From Rugalucina vietnamica (lineage: Eukaryota > Mollusca > Bivalvia > Lucinida > Lucinidae), in contig OZ024870.1 of the NCBI GenBank assembly GCA_964017185.1, positions 22,591,621 to 22,655,620 on the forward strand: a stretch of 64,000 bases of DNA. The letters run 5' to 3'. Within the stretch, counting starts at the first letter, position 1. The number at the start of each line of letters is the position of its first letter. The position numbers and the translations under genes were made by a program. Shown here in pieces: positions 44,444 to 55,489 of the stretch. The notes below the pieces were generated by a model. It was not told the DNA's origin. It did no database searches and saw only the letters and a program-made list of their open reading frames with translations.

Positions 44444-44666
44444 GAGCCGCCTCATGAGAAAACCAACAATTTGAATAGGCGAAAATAAAGACGCATATCA
44501 GCTTCGCGGTTACCGAGAAGTTAATCAGCGCCTTTGTTTTCGCTACTCGTAAAGTACAATAATTATCCCTCTTCTTCTTAAATCCGAAATTTCAAGCTTC
44601 TAGCTGTCTTCTGTGGCTGTGTCGGACCTAAACAAAAACCACATTGTTTTTCTCATGAGGCGGCTC
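44444..44666 (+). mobile_element. Family Z MITE, slightly degraded
   Basis: GAGCCGCCTCATGAGAAAAC to CATGAGGCGGCTC, with the hairpin weakened by substitutions (CGCGGTTACCGAGAAG). Flanks do not show a clear 4-bp duplication, so this copy is older. Confidence 0.85.
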
Positions 44667-44667
44667 T

Positions 44668-44885
44668 TTTGTATGTTTCTTAAACCTCAAATTCCACGGG
44701 CACGCTACGGGGTACTGAGTATCAGACTTTCTAACACCAAAGTGCCTTATTGCACGCAATTACGTTTATCCAATTAGGGCAAACAATTTATTTCCGCTGT
44801 CATTTCTGACACTTATTAGTTTCATTCACGACAATAGAAATAAACAATAACTGTCTCTATAGCGTGGCAATTATTATAGTGGATA
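44668..44885 (-). repeat. Family S dispersed repeat
   Basis: CAATTACGTTTATCCAATTA, GCTGTCATTTCTGACACTTA and TTCATTCACGACAATAGAAA are the inverse of 35320-35520. It directly follows a Z element. Confidence 0.7.
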
Positions 44886-45370
44886 AAGAATTTCAGAATG
44901 AGGTCTGATATTTCATCAGAATGTGAGGCAGTGCAGTCGTCATGTGCTAGAATGTCAAAGACATGGTAATATAGTGTAACAATTGTAGGGACAACATTTC
45001 AATTGTTTTGGCCGAGACATGGTATCCAAAATTTTGATAGTCTTCTCATTAGGATTAAATATTATTCGCTTAGGATCGAAGTTCTTTTTGGACAACCTAA
45101 TGAAATACATTTACATATGGCTACTCCCCAATATGTAATCAGCATAGCAAGAATTTTACCTTTAAACCATAAAAGACACACATATCTCCAAACAGGCATA
45201 ACAAACCACATCTTAATTACAAAATACTGCTTCTTCGCAAGCAACCTATACAGCTGTATAGGTCTTTGTTTAACGATGATTGTTTTTGCAAGCAACGCAG
45301 GGATACTGTTGGCTTGAAATAGATAGTGGCCATTTCAAGAAAAATGTATTTCATATCTCTTTACATTATT
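44886..45370. other. No supported feature
   Basis: A 104-codon ORF at 45003-45317 and an antisense 77-codon ORF cover the same bases. Neither has a recognisable domain, so neither is called. Confidence 0.35.
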
Positions 45371-46907
45371 AGCTCACCTGAGCCGAAGGCTCACAGGTGA
45401 GCTTATACTATACCCATGCTCCGGCGTCCGTCCGTCGTCCGTCCGTCCGTCCGTCCGTCGTTCACAATTTCAAAGATCTTCTCCTCTGAAACCGCTTGGC
45501 CAATCAAAGCCAAACTTCATGTGGAGCATCCTTAGGAAGGGGGAACGAAAGTTTATATAAATGGTCTAGGTCACATGACCAAGATGGCCGCCATGGCTAT
45601 AAATAGCAAAAACCTTTAAAAATCTTCTTCTCCAGAACCAGTGGGCCGATTTCCACAAAACTTGGTATGTAGCATTGGGGACGTGGGCCCATCATAGTTT
45701 ATATAAATCATGACCCTAGGATGACCTTGACCTATTTTACGGCAAGGTCAACTTAGGTCGCCCATGCATTTGAATGGGAAAAAATGGTAAAATGTTATTT
45801 AATGGGTAAAACTTACTGGGAATAGGCAAATGGACAGAAGATTAATGTTAATGGAAAATTTTTGCCCCTGGGGGTTGTCTGCCCCTGCCCCGGGGCTATA
45901 TGCATGTATATTTCCATAATAATGAAACATCTTCTTCCCTGAAACCGCTTGGCCAATCAAATCCAAACTTCATATGGAGCATTCTTGGGAAGGGAGAAAG
46001 AAAATTTATATAAATGGTCAAGGTCACATGACCAAGATAGCCGCAATGGCTATAAATAGAAAAAACATTTAAAAATCTTATTCTCCAGAACCAGAAGGCC
46101 AATGATTTTGAAACTTGGTGTGAAGCATCAGTGACTGGAGCTCTACAAAGTTTATATAAATCATGACCCTGGGATGACCTTGACCTATTTTACAGCAAGG
46201 TCAACATAGGTCGCTCATGCATTTGAATGGGGAAAAAGTGTTAAAATGTCATTTGTAGGAAAAAACTTGCAGGAAATGGGCAAGTGGACTTAAGATTGAT
46301 GATTCTGAAAAAATTTGGACCCCAGGGGGTCTGTCTGCCCCCACCCCGGGGCAATATACATGTATATTACTGTGATATTCAAAGATCTTCTTCTCTGAAA
46401 CTGCTTGGCCAATCAAAGCCAAACTTTATGAGGAGCATTGTTAGGAAGTGGGAATGAAAGTGTATATAAATGGTCATGGTCACATGACCAAGATGGCTGC
46501 CATGCCTATAAATAGCAAAATCCTTTAAAAATCTTCTTCTCCAGAACCAGAAGGCCTATGATTTTGAAACTTGGCATGAAGCATCAGGCAATAGAGCTCT
46601 ACAAATTTTATATAAATTGTGACCCTTGGATGACCTTGACCTATTTTACGACAAGGTCAACTTAGGTCGCCCATGGATTTGTATGGGGAAAATTGTAAAT
46701 TGTTAAAATGTCATTTGAAGGGCAAAACTTGCAGTAAATTGGCAAATGGACTGGAGTTTAATGATTTGAAAAAGAATTTGACTCCAGGGGTTGCTCTGAT
46801 CTGGCCCTGGGGTTATATACATGTATATTACCATTGTAGTCAAGCAAGTTTATTGGTATATATCTCAGGTTTCAGGTGAGCGTTTACAGGACCATTGGTC
46901 CTCTGGT
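45371..46907 (+). mobile_element. Family U element with three ~455-bp tandem units
   Basis: Starts AGCTCACCTGAGCCGAAGG, where GAGCC and GGCTC form a small hairpin, then has a (CCGT)n run at about 45425-45462. It ends GGTGAGCG followed by a short palindrome ACCATTGGT. The inner units begin near 45464, 45913 and 46370 with AAAGATCTTCTTCTCTGAAA-type sequence. They carry GGTCACATGACCAAGATGGC, TTTAAAAATCTTCTTCTCCA, and GATGACCTTGACCTATTTTA. No coding sequence. It resembles family V in layout: CACCTG-type ends, tandem core, TGACCTTGACCT word. Confidence 0.85.
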
Positions 46908-47645
46908 AAAAACGGCTAATACTTTCCAAAAGAAGGGGCCATTTTGAAAATAAAGGGCATTTTTGCCCATTTCCCCTTCCAAAATTATCCCTGCGGCCAA
47001 TATAACTTGATATATTTACGTTTGTCATTCTCTTGGAACTAATTCGTTTTGGTAAAGCTTGCAAGTAAGCGTGTTTTGTGTCCATATTTCAAATGTCACA
47101 TTAAGCAAAACCTAACTGAAAACTCCAGTGTTTGAAAATAAATCAGGAACATCTATGGGGGATGATCCAAAATAACGTAGACTTTTGCTTTAACTCCTAT
47201 GCAGATTGATCTAATGCGTTTTGAGTAGCTTGAACATAAATCGGAATTTATTTAGCATATGATGGCAAAATATCAGGAAAAAGTAAAAACCCGTTAAAGT
47301 CTCTTTATACTTTCAATCAATTTTATATGTGAAAAATAATTTTTTTGGTTATAAGTTTCGTGCTAAAATGGTGCCTAAACATGGGCATTACAATTCCCAT
47401 TTACGCGCCTTAATTTGAGCTAAAATTAAGGGAAATACCTTAATTTTGCTTCATTTACATCTTTCGTCTTTAGTCAAATAATTAACATGAGTTAAAGGCG
47501 TGGCTAGAGGCGTGGAAACGTAGTAGGCTTGCGCACTCAAATAGTCTCGCGTCATCGTTAAAATATAAACAACATGTATCCATGAGCGGTTCGTCAATGT
47601 TGAAGCAATAATGTATTTTAGAAGTCAGTGATTCTTTAACGGGAT
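46908..47645. other. 5' flank of the five-exon gene
   Basis: No repeat recognised in 46908-47460. The last 150 bp before the start codon are richer in CG dinucleotides, with AAAATATAAA at about 47560 as a possible TATA-like site. Promoter assignment is a guess from position only. Confidence 0.3.
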
Positions 47646-48620
47646 ATGGAGGATATGTTGAGGGAAGAGGAGGAATATTATGCGAGGTCCCATGACGAGG
47701 CGACTTCAAAACTTCTAGACATGTGGTAAGGGTTCAGTCTCAGTTCTGTTTATCAAACATGTATAAAACTAAAAATAACCCATGCATGTATATTAAATGC
47801 ATTCTGCTTAAAGAGCCAAGAGGCGTGGATATAATTCTGTTGAATCGCACATTGTCCACCAGGCAAATTTAGACATTGTAACAATTGAAAGTGGTATAAG
47901 AACAGGATTTTATTATTATGTACATGTACATTAATTTTAATTGAGGTTCACAGTGGGGTATGTCTACATAAGACAAGAATTAGCTTCTCAAAAAAAAAAA
48001 AAAAAAAAAAAAAAAATAATAATAATAATAATAACAGTGTCGAGGTGTACTTTGAGATTTTTTTTATCGAGAATCACAGATCATCACACTGTGCCCATAG
48101 CCAGTAATGCGCTTGTCATTTGTAACCACGCTCCATCGCCCTCCCCCGGAATATGACCAAAGTTTGGCCACGGCGGCGTGGGGGAAATATCTGGGGTTTA
48201 CTTTATATAGGCAAAAAGGGCAGTGACATGAAAATGTAGCAGGCAACGGGGGGGAAACAGCAGTGGTTTTACCAACGAGCAGACCCCACAGGGTGGGGCT
48301 TTTAGCAGGAACGTCAATGTCCCCGCTATTCACCGGGGTTACGGGTTAGGGCCCTGGTTACAAATGACTAGTACATAACAAGGCATTCACGTAATATTCA
48401 ATGTAATGATTTTATCGTTTTAGACATTGTTAGTGAAAATCGGACACAGAGACTGTCAATGCATATCAAGAGTGCCCAGATGAAAGTTTCATTGAGTAAG
48501 TTCTATTTTCACTCTCACACAATATATCCAATACGTCACATTCAATAGCTATGGTCATGTCGGGACGGTGCCTCCATTTAACTGGACTTCTTCCAATCAT
48601 TTGCACTCGTGGGGTGGGAT

Positions 48621-48680
<60 letters not shown>

Positions 48681-49714
48681 AATGTTTTGCTAACGTGGCT
48701 TTTTCTCCTTTTCATTTTTCCTTTTTAATCTTTTGAACTTGGTCTACAAGAAAAAAGTTTCGCAATATTGCAGGAGACCTATAGTCAAATGGTGATATTT
48801 TGTTTGAAGCGGCTAGAAAATGACTGGGACGTTAAACCTCAGTACAAACGAACGCAGGCCTGGAATGACAGTTGTCCGGTATGTCTGCAATTTCTCAAGT
48901 TTTTTGGAATATGTTGAAAGACATAAACATTCACACAAAAAAAAAAAAAAAAAAAAAAAAAAAATGAATGTCATAATTTCGTGTGCGGCCTAAAATACCC
49001 CTCGCTCACAATTTATGAGAGTAGGTAACATCAGGGTTGGTTTGGCTATGGCTTCACACCACTATCAACAATGTTAATGTTTCAGTCAGCTTGGGACGAC
49101 GCTAGTGGTTTCCGGGTGTCAACCAGTATTATGCGAAGCTTTATCAAGTGCCTCGTTGAAGAATACTACACGGCGGAAGTAGTTATCGTGCCTAGTTCTT
49201 GCTGCAGACTTGTCCACTACCACTAATGCTGCTCGTTTGCAAAAGATTACCTTATCGTTACGAAAACTTGCCAATCCAATATACAGTGCTTCCTTTTTCA
49301 TTTGTAAAAATTGAAAATTTCATGAGGAAAATTTGATATTTTGAATAATTTTGCTTAAAAATAGATTGTTGGCCGAGGCGGTTCTAACGAGTACCCAAAA
49401 TCTATGTTTGGTATCAAAAATATGTTAACACCTGTATACCCCGGTTTTACAACGTAAAGTTTGGGATTTTGGCTTATACTTTTCATGGACATGTTTTCCT
49501 GATTTTAAAATTATTACTGTTATTATAATTATTCTTGTAGGCAAAGCCTTCAAATAAACAAAAGACGTGGTTGCCAACTTACACAGTAGGAGAAAGTCTA
49601 ATGCCGGAGTACACGGGAAGGATGACGGACATAGCAACGAAGACGATGTTGGCTGATAATGAGCGACTTCAATCAGATACCAAAGTTAAGTTCAGGATGG
49701 TGTTTATTACATGA
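47646..49714 (+). CDS. Unrecognised five-exon host gene, 178 aa
   Basis: Exons proposed at 47646-47725, 48434-48495, 48751-48878, 49086-49178 and 49541-49714. Their lengths (80, 62, 128, 93, 174) keep one open frame of 178 codons ending TGA. The start follows an in-frame TAA at 47637. Donors are GTAAGG, GTAAGT, GTATGT and a weaker GTAGTT. Acceptors include TTTCAG and CTTGTAG, and a long pyrimidine tract precedes the third exon. The protein starts MEDMLREEEEYYARSHDEA, is charged and probably helical through about residue 70 (SFAILQETYSQMVIFCLKRL), and continues with QYKRTQAWNDSCP, SAWDDASGFRVS and KQKTWLPTYTVGES. No signal peptide, membrane span or known domain was recognised. The acceptor of exon 2 was chosen to keep phase. 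No AATAAA was seen just downstream, so further exons are possible. Confidence 0.55.
47987..48034. repeat. Poly-A and (AAT)n in intron 1
   Basis: An A-run of about 28 bases followed by AAT repeats, probably the tail of an old retroposon. Confidence 0.9.
48114..48367. mobile_element. MITE-like element in intron 1
   Basis: GTCATTTGTAACCA at 48114 is matched in inverse by TGGTTACAAATGAC ending at 48367, bounding a GC-rich 254-bp segment (CCACGGCGGCGTGGGGG, CCCACAGGGTGGGGC). No coding capacity and no other copy in the window. Confidence 0.6.
48623..48680. repeat. (CT)n microsatellite in intron 2
   Basis: About 28 CT units upstream of the third exon. It adds to the pyrimidine-rich context of that intron. 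Confidence 0.95.
48938..48964. repeat. Poly-A tract in intron 3
   Basis: A-run of about 26 bases. Confidence 0.95.
49256..49503 (-). mobile_element. Family W MITE in intron 4
   Basis: From TTACGAAAACTTGCC to CATGGACATGTTTTCCTGAT with AGGCGGTTCTAACGAGTACC in the centre. One arm of the palindrome is shortened. Confidence 0.75.
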
Positions 49715-49734
49715 TTCAGCTGAAAGTTGGACAG

Positions 49735-50410
49735 ACGGTGTCTAGGAGATGTTTTAGTCCTGTTTTCACTGTCCCGTTTTACGCTGTAAACCGGGATGAA
49801 CCGCGTCTACTGTCAGGGATAAACCGTGACGCCACCGTGGAAATCATACAGGGACGAACCGGGGTTTACTGGCGAGCCGTCACATTTGAGCCTCCCCATG
49901 GGAAAACCAACAATCTGCAAAGGCGAAATCAAAGGCGCAGATCAGCTTCGCGGTAACCGCGTAGCTGATCAGCGCCTTTGTTTTCGCTACTCGGATAGTA
50001 AAATTCCTTCTCTACTTTACTCCGAAACTTCAAGCTTCTAGCTCTTTTCTGTGACTTTACAGATCGGTTTGTGTCAGACCTGTTCGGAAAGCACATTGTT
50101 GGTTTTCCCACGAGGTGGCTCATTAGATGTTTAAGCTATGTTCTCACAGTCCCGGATTATTTTCGGTTAACCAGGATGACTCCTGTTGAACCGGAGTAGA
50201 ACCATAACGTCACCGTGGACATGCGTGGCAAGCCGGGAAATTCCGTTGCAGAACTGGGCGACACCGAGTGCAAAACGTTATACCACCGGGGTTCGACCAT
50301 GATAAACCGGGATGATCAAAAGTAAACTGTGTGTAAATGGGACGACATCGTGCTATTCGACAAAAACCGGGCCTTCACCGGGATTCCACCTTAATGAACA
50401 GGGGCCTTTA
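49735..50410. repeat. Degenerate AACCGGG-punctuated repeat, split by a Z element
   Basis: GTCCCG(T/G), TAAACCGGGATGA, ACG(C/T)CACCGTGGA and GGGACGAACCGG recur at irregular intervals. The 49760-49880 block aligns loosely with 50140-50260. GC content is higher than in neighbouring DNA. It begins just after the last exon of the gene. Nature unknown: an old satellite or a decayed tandem gene. Confidence 0.45.
49888..50121 (+). mobile_element. Family Z MITE
   Basis: GAGCCTCCCCATGGGAAAAC to CACGAGGTGGCTC, hairpin CGCGGTAACCGCG with arms intact but for one change. Flanks ATTT and ATTA differ by one base. Confidence 0.9.
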
Positions 50411-50499
50411 AAAGTTTTCCTGTATCGTTTCTTTACAACGACATTTATATCTTACTTAGTGTTACTTTTTAATACGAGTTCAATATACTTGTTAGACGC

Positions 50500-50555
50500 T
50501 AATGACCCATCAGGGTTGATGCGTCGTTAAACAACAAACAAACAAACAAACAAAA
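50500..50555 (+). repeat. SINE 3' tail with (AAAC)n
   Basis: GATGCGTCGTTAAACAACAA is followed by AAAC repeats. This is the common end of tRNA-derived SINEs in molluscs; the body is not clearly visible upstream. Confidence 0.6.
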
Positions 50556-50736
50556 GTTTTCCTACCTTGAAGCCCGTTTTGGATCCGTTGGAGTCCCAGT
50601 TCACCCCTGGATCTCAGTGGTTGTTATTTTCTTCAACAACGCGAATCACCAGCACAAGGCCGTTGCATGACACGACACCCTTAAGACCGGGACCCACCTG
50701 GCTACACCTTGACGAAATTGTTATGGCGCAGCAATA

Positions 50737-50985
50737 AAAATATAAACTGAGATCCTTTAAGAGCAGTGAACATATTAATGAGAAAGTTGGTTGATTGGTG
50801 TTTAACGTCCCACCAACAGCTAAGGTCATATGTAGACGGGACTTCGGTTTATAGTCCCATCCGACGGGCTGGAGAACCCCGGAATCGAACCTGCGACCCC
50901 CTGGTTTACAAGGCGAGTGACAAAACCACTGCACCATACCATGTTTTCGGCTACTTGAGCCTCGTCATTGACCGAGCTCCACCGG
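50737..50985 (+). repeat. Family Y repeat interrupted by a SINE
   Basis: AACTGAGATCCTTTAAGAGC and AATGAGAAAG on the left, and CCATGTTTTCGGCTACT with GCCTCGTCA on the right, belong to Y. The middle (50786-50942) is a SINE. Confidence 0.75.
50786..50942 (-). repeat. tRNA-derived SINE
   Basis: On the minus strand, TGGTGCAGTGGTTTTGTCAC (box A-like) and GGTTCGATTCC (box B-like) form a tRNA head. A body with GGATGGGACTATAAACCGAA and a 3' end GGGACGTTAAACACCAATCA follow. It is related to the sequence at 51594-51748. Confidence 0.75.
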
Positions 50986-51593
50986 GTCTAGCTTTTACAA
51001 AATTTAACTTAGCAGTGAAGTCAATGAAGATATTAACAAAATTATATTTTATAAAAATGGTGTTTTTAATAATGGAATGATATTGATATTTTCTATCTTG
51101 ATTGAAGTCAAAGACCCATTAAAACCAGAGTACTGTGAAAACCCCGGGAGCGGTGGGGCCGTCCAGACATAGCAAACTAACAAACTTCAGAAATTAAAAC
51201 TCCTACATGTATATATTTAACAGAACATTTGGGTAGTCATTAGTGTAAATCTGGATATTCATTCATTGTCTTAGAACGTAAGGAACATCAGTTGTTGTTT
51301 TAATTTTTACGCACCAGTGTGACAATTCTGCTTTCAAAACGCTCGATGAAAAAGTATATATACATCTTAAAAGTAAACATGTTAGAGATAATATTAAAGT
51401 AAACATGTAGAGGAATTGAAGCAATTATATTTTAAATTACAACCCGCACACCAACAGGAAACGCTTATAGCGATATGCTGAAACCCTGGGATACGAGTCA
51501 GAAACGTCATTTTGAAAGGAAGACCAAATCATGGAATGATGTAGACACTTTTAGCGACACGAAGAAATCGTACAACATGTACATTCAGTGGGT
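50986..51593. other. No supported feature
   Basis: Nothing recognised. Confidence 0.4.
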
Positions 51594-51748
51594 TGTATAA
51601 TTTGGTGTTTTACGTCCCAGTCAACAGCCAATGGTAGTACGAGGACGAGACCTCGATTTAATGTCTCATCCGAAGGACTAAAGGATCTCTGGGTTGAACA
51701 CATACCCCTGTTTTGCCACACAAAACCACAACACGGAGGCTGATCCAT
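51594..51748 (-). repeat. tRNA-derived SINE, diverged
   Basis: Minus strand shows GGTTCAACCCAG-like box B remnants, CCTTCGGATGAGACATTAAA and GGGACGTAAAACACCAAAT. The order matches the SINE at 50786-50942 with decayed boxes. Confidence 0.65.
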
Positions 51749-51985
51749 GATACATGAATAATATGATAGGATATGTTCATAAAATCTTCACGGTCCATAC
51801 AATCCCAGTAAATATGGCCCGACGAGAGTCATAATACTACTGTCACGTATCAGTGACATGCGCATGTTAATTTCGATACTTATCCGGTCTTTGATCAGTC
51901 TGGGGTCATTGTCGAGCTACTTATAGTGTTCTTCCTAGATTTTCCTTGCACGAGGGAATAAAGAGATTTTGACTTGACTTGATAC
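51749..51985 (+). repeat. Retroposon 3' end with TTGAC tail
   Basis: GGGAATAAAGAGATTTTGAC followed by TTGACTTGA at about 51968-51982 resembles the LINE 3' end at 38741. The upstream part has no recognisable coding sequence. Confidence 0.4.
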
Positions 51986-52199
51986 ACTGGGATCAAGGAC
52001 GTGAAATGTTCCAGCTGCGTATGTGTGACTTGCCTCTCAATTTGTGTGGCCGCCATATTTACAGAATGGTCGACCCAAATGCTATCTATGTACTGAGGCC
52101 GGGATCCGTTTGCATTCTGGTCGCTTAAACAGTGATTGAATTTCAAAACATATGTTTCAAAAGAGGTCTTACTTTAAGGCTAATCGAGTGGGTTTATAT

Positions 52200-52390
52200 G
52201 AGCCGCCACATAACATAACCAACAATCTACATATACCAAAAACAAAAGCGCAGATCAGCTGTGCAGTTACTTGTTTTCGCTACACGGGTAGTACTATCCC
52301 CTATCCCTCTTCTCAAATCCAAAATTTCAAGCTTCTAGTCTTCTCCTGTGATTGTGCAGGTCAGTTTGTGTCAAACCTGGATTGTTTTTT
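52200..52390 (+). mobile_element. Family Z MITE, degraded
   Basis: GAGCCGCCACATAACATAAC start, AACAAAAGCGCAGATCAGCT, and TCCAAAATTTCAAGCTTCTA kept. The right end is lost in the adjacent CTTT-rich tract (to about 52440). Confidence 0.75.
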
Positions 52391-53874
52391 CTTTCTTTCT
52401 TTTTTTTCTTTTCTTTTTTTTCTTTCTTTCTTTTTTTTTCATGCGAAATGTGTAATTGCTTAGTAAAATGTAGTTTGATGATCTCCAAGAGCAACAGCGA
52501 TATCTACACCATTCATACACCGTCTTTTCGTGATGTACATGTATTTATCGTTACGTACATCATGCACGGTAGCGTATTAGAAGTACCTGCTGCGTCGCAT
52601 TCTTATACATGTAAATGACGTGTGCATGTGCGAATCGGAACTGTGCTTAACCTAGACGGTTAGCTGGTTTACATGGTTAGTTCTGGATGTCCCTGGGTCG
52701 ACATGGCTCATACTCGATCACTGACAACATTATTCTCGTTTTTAACCCTGGGCATTAAGAATTGTTGCGGTAGACGTAAGTTTTCTTTCATTTTATTGCA
52801 ACGCCACACCGTATGAATGCTGGCCGCAAAATACAGCATTACTACAGGAGGAAATGTGACGTGGCCAAGATGTTGGTGTAAAGATAAATGCACCGTCGTT
52901 CACGTAATTTTTTTGCATTTAAAGAATGTGAAATAGAGCACTTCAATGGTCTTGTTATCTTTCCTAATTTCCCCGTATGTCGCCTCTCCGTAATCAAAAT
53001 CGATTAAATAATAACAACAAAATATCACTTTGTGGTTCACACCATTGCATTTCAATGCATGGGACAAGTAGTGAAGAACAGGATTTGTCTATGCACACGA
53101 TCATACTTTCAATTGTGTTTATTTTAATAAATCCGAGTTGCTTTTGGTCGTAAATAGAGTTTAGCACGTGTTTCTATTTACTTCCGGAATTCCAGAACTT
53201 TGCGCATAAAATTCGAGTGTGAAGGCGGGCAAAAATATATATTTATCCCTGTCACCATTTATGTCAAATTTTAATTAGTCTTTAATTGGTTTATCTGTAA
53301 TGCATTTGGGAAGTTTTCGACAGATCCATGTTCGGCAAACGAAGCACTAGAACATACCAAAAATTATCAAAATTGAAAAAAATGATTGAAAGTATAATGA
53401 GACTTTAAAAATCTACAGTCAAAACAAAATGGTCACTTTGTATTACCCGTCGCACGTCATTGTTGATTTCGTAACGTCGTTGACATTTTTATTCATTTTG
53501 AAGTTAACGCCTGCACAGCACATACGGCCACCTATTCAACTCGGACTAAAGATAAAAGAAACTTTGCTGAGTAGTGATTGGTCCTTTGCAAATATAAAGT
53601 CAATATTCATTTTCATGTTAGTTTCCTTTAGCGGTGTTTAGCAGCTTTGCCTGGAGGCACATTCAGCCCGTCAAAATCTACTTCTCAGCGCCCAAAATGG
53701 CAGGTTCCGTAACATAGTTTGACAAACAATTTACTGCTGTTTACAAATGAGGCCACGTTCCAAACTGGTTCCCATCTCATGTGACGTTATGAATAGTTTT
53801 ACGTGCAACATAGATTTCTCAATATGAACAATCGCAATAACCACAATGTTGGAAAATGCCGGAAGAACGACGAC
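52391..53874. other. Pyrimidine tract, otherwise no supported feature
   Basis: 52387-52440 is a TTTC-rich tract. The remaining 1.4 kb has no recognised gene. TTGAAAGTATAATGAGACTT at about 53386 resembles the inverse of 47295-47320 (AAGTCTCTTTATACTTTCAA), perhaps an old repeat. Confidence 0.35.
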
Positions 53875-54030
53875 TAAACATATTAGCATAATTTTGTTAA
53901 GCTAATAGAATTTCGTAGGTTGTATAATGGCAAACTTTGTGTCAGATTCTACAAACTAATCTGATTCTGAAGTAACTAGATGACATAGAGACGTTAAATA
54001 TATTCGCTCATACGAGACGCAGAGTATCAA
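53875..54030 (-). repeat. Family M repeat, copy 2
   Basis: Inverse of 33630-33790; see that entry for shared words. No coding capacity. Confidence 0.7.
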
Positions 54031-54206
54031 GAAGCGGCTTCAAAACGAGTTACATACATTTGTAGATGACAACGTTCATACACCTATTCATATGCAACAA
54101 TAATTATTTTTAGACTCGGTGAAGAGCAACGCATCTTGTGTCCTGGATTTATTGTGCACGGGTCTCTAAAACATATGCTTACTAAAACTTTTCCGTATTC
54201 TGCTAC

Positions 54207-54452
54207 CATCAGGATAACATTGCCCTGTAATTCATACGCACTTATACCTCACTTTTATATAGCAAAACTGGGGTATGCAGGGGTATACCATGTTTTTCTT
54301 ATTTTTTGATCCAAAACACAGATTGTGGATACTCGTTAGAACCGCCTTACAATATGTTTTGAGCAAGGATAAGAAAAAAATAAAAAAAAAGATCTCCTGA
54401 AAATTTTCAATCTTTACAACTTAGGAAAAATCTGTTTATTACATGGGCGTGT
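54207..54452 (+). mobile_element. Family W MITE
   Basis: CATCAGGATAACATTGCCC, TATATAGCAAAACTGGGGTA, ATACTCGTTAGAACCGCC, then CAATATGTTTTGAGCAAGG and a right end TACATGGGCGTGTT. Part of the palindromic centre is missing. Confidence 0.75.
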
Positions 54453-54542
54453 TGAAGGCTACTTGTTGCGGCCAAACTTGTCGTTTTCGATAAAATGTCA
54501 CTGACATTAATCCCGACTTCGTCTGCCCGCAGCACTATAATT

Positions 54543-54777
54543 GAGCCTGTGCATGACAAAACCAACAATTTGGGTTTCTGACCAGGTCCAACACAAACCA
54601 GCCTGTACAGTCACAGAAGAAACCCAGAATCTTGAAAATTTGGGAATAAGTAGAGGAGGAAATGTACTATCCGTGTAGCGAAAACAAAGACGCTGATCAG
54701 CTTCGCGGTTACCGCGAAGCTGATCTGCGTCTTTGTTTTCGCCCATGCAAATTGTTGGTTTTCTCACGCACAGGCTC
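54543..54777 (-). mobile_element. Family Z MITE with 4-bp target duplication
   Basis: GAGCCTGTGCATGACAAAAC to CACGCACAGGCTC, AATT on both sides. Both ends carry the same variant (CCTGTGC in place of CCGCCTC), so the ends define a sub-family shared on one side by the copies at 55161 and 62656. Confidence 0.92.
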
Positions 54778-55160
54778 AATTATTAAATCATTACTTAATA
54801 TCTAGACATGTCAATGACACGAAGCTTCAGTTTTGTGTCCTATCTCTGACGAATGCCTTATCATATATCACTTTGGTTCTTTTCTATCTAAGTTCCGTGG
54901 ACATGACTGATTTTCATTCCGCATGTTCAATGGTATGGCTTACATTTCACTTTGCACCTTTGTGGCTCTCTGAAAAAAAAATATTGCGTTGTTTGCACAT
55001 CTCTTGCATCCACAATCAACCCATGGACTGCGTTTATATCGACATCCATGTTCAGTCTTAGACTGGAAAGCCATAAAAGATATAAATGGTTGTCAGAAAT
55101 AATTGGTAACCGTAATGAAATCATTAGCTTTCTGGTATCGTAATATGAGAAAAAGGATAT
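54778..55160. other. No supported feature
   Basis: ORFs of 62, 63 and 92 codons on both strands cover the same bases. None has a recognisable domain. Confidence 0.35.
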
Positions 55161-55420
55161 GAGCCACCGCATGGGAAAACCAACAGTTTGCATAGGCGAA
55201 AACAAAGCCGCAGATCAGCTTCGCGAAGCTGTTCAGCGCCTTTGTTTTCGCGAAGCTGTTCAGCGCCTTTGTTTTCGCGGCACGGATAGTACAATTCCTC
55301 TTCTACTTACTCACGTAAATGCAAAAGTCCAAGCCTCTAACCATCTTCTGTGATTATACAGCCCGGTTTGTGTCAGACCTGATCGGAGCCCAAATTGTTG
55401 GTTTTCTCACGCACAGGCTC
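55161..55420 (+). mobile_element. Family Z MITE with duplicated hairpin arm
   Basis: GAGCCACCGCATGGGAAAAC to CACGCACAGGCTC. The palindrome lacks CGGTAACCG, and the segment CGAAGCTGTTCAGCGCCTTT is present twice in tandem, giving 260 bp. Flanks ATAT/ATGT. Confidence 0.88.
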
Positions 55421-55489
55421 ATGTGGTAATAAGAGCTCTGCCGATGTCTTGAATCTGTCTAGAGTCTGCTAAACATTTTCTATGTTTTG

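Noticed and set aside
45003-45317. 104-codon ORF with hydrophobic end
   Set aside because: Both strands are open over the same bases and no family is recognised.
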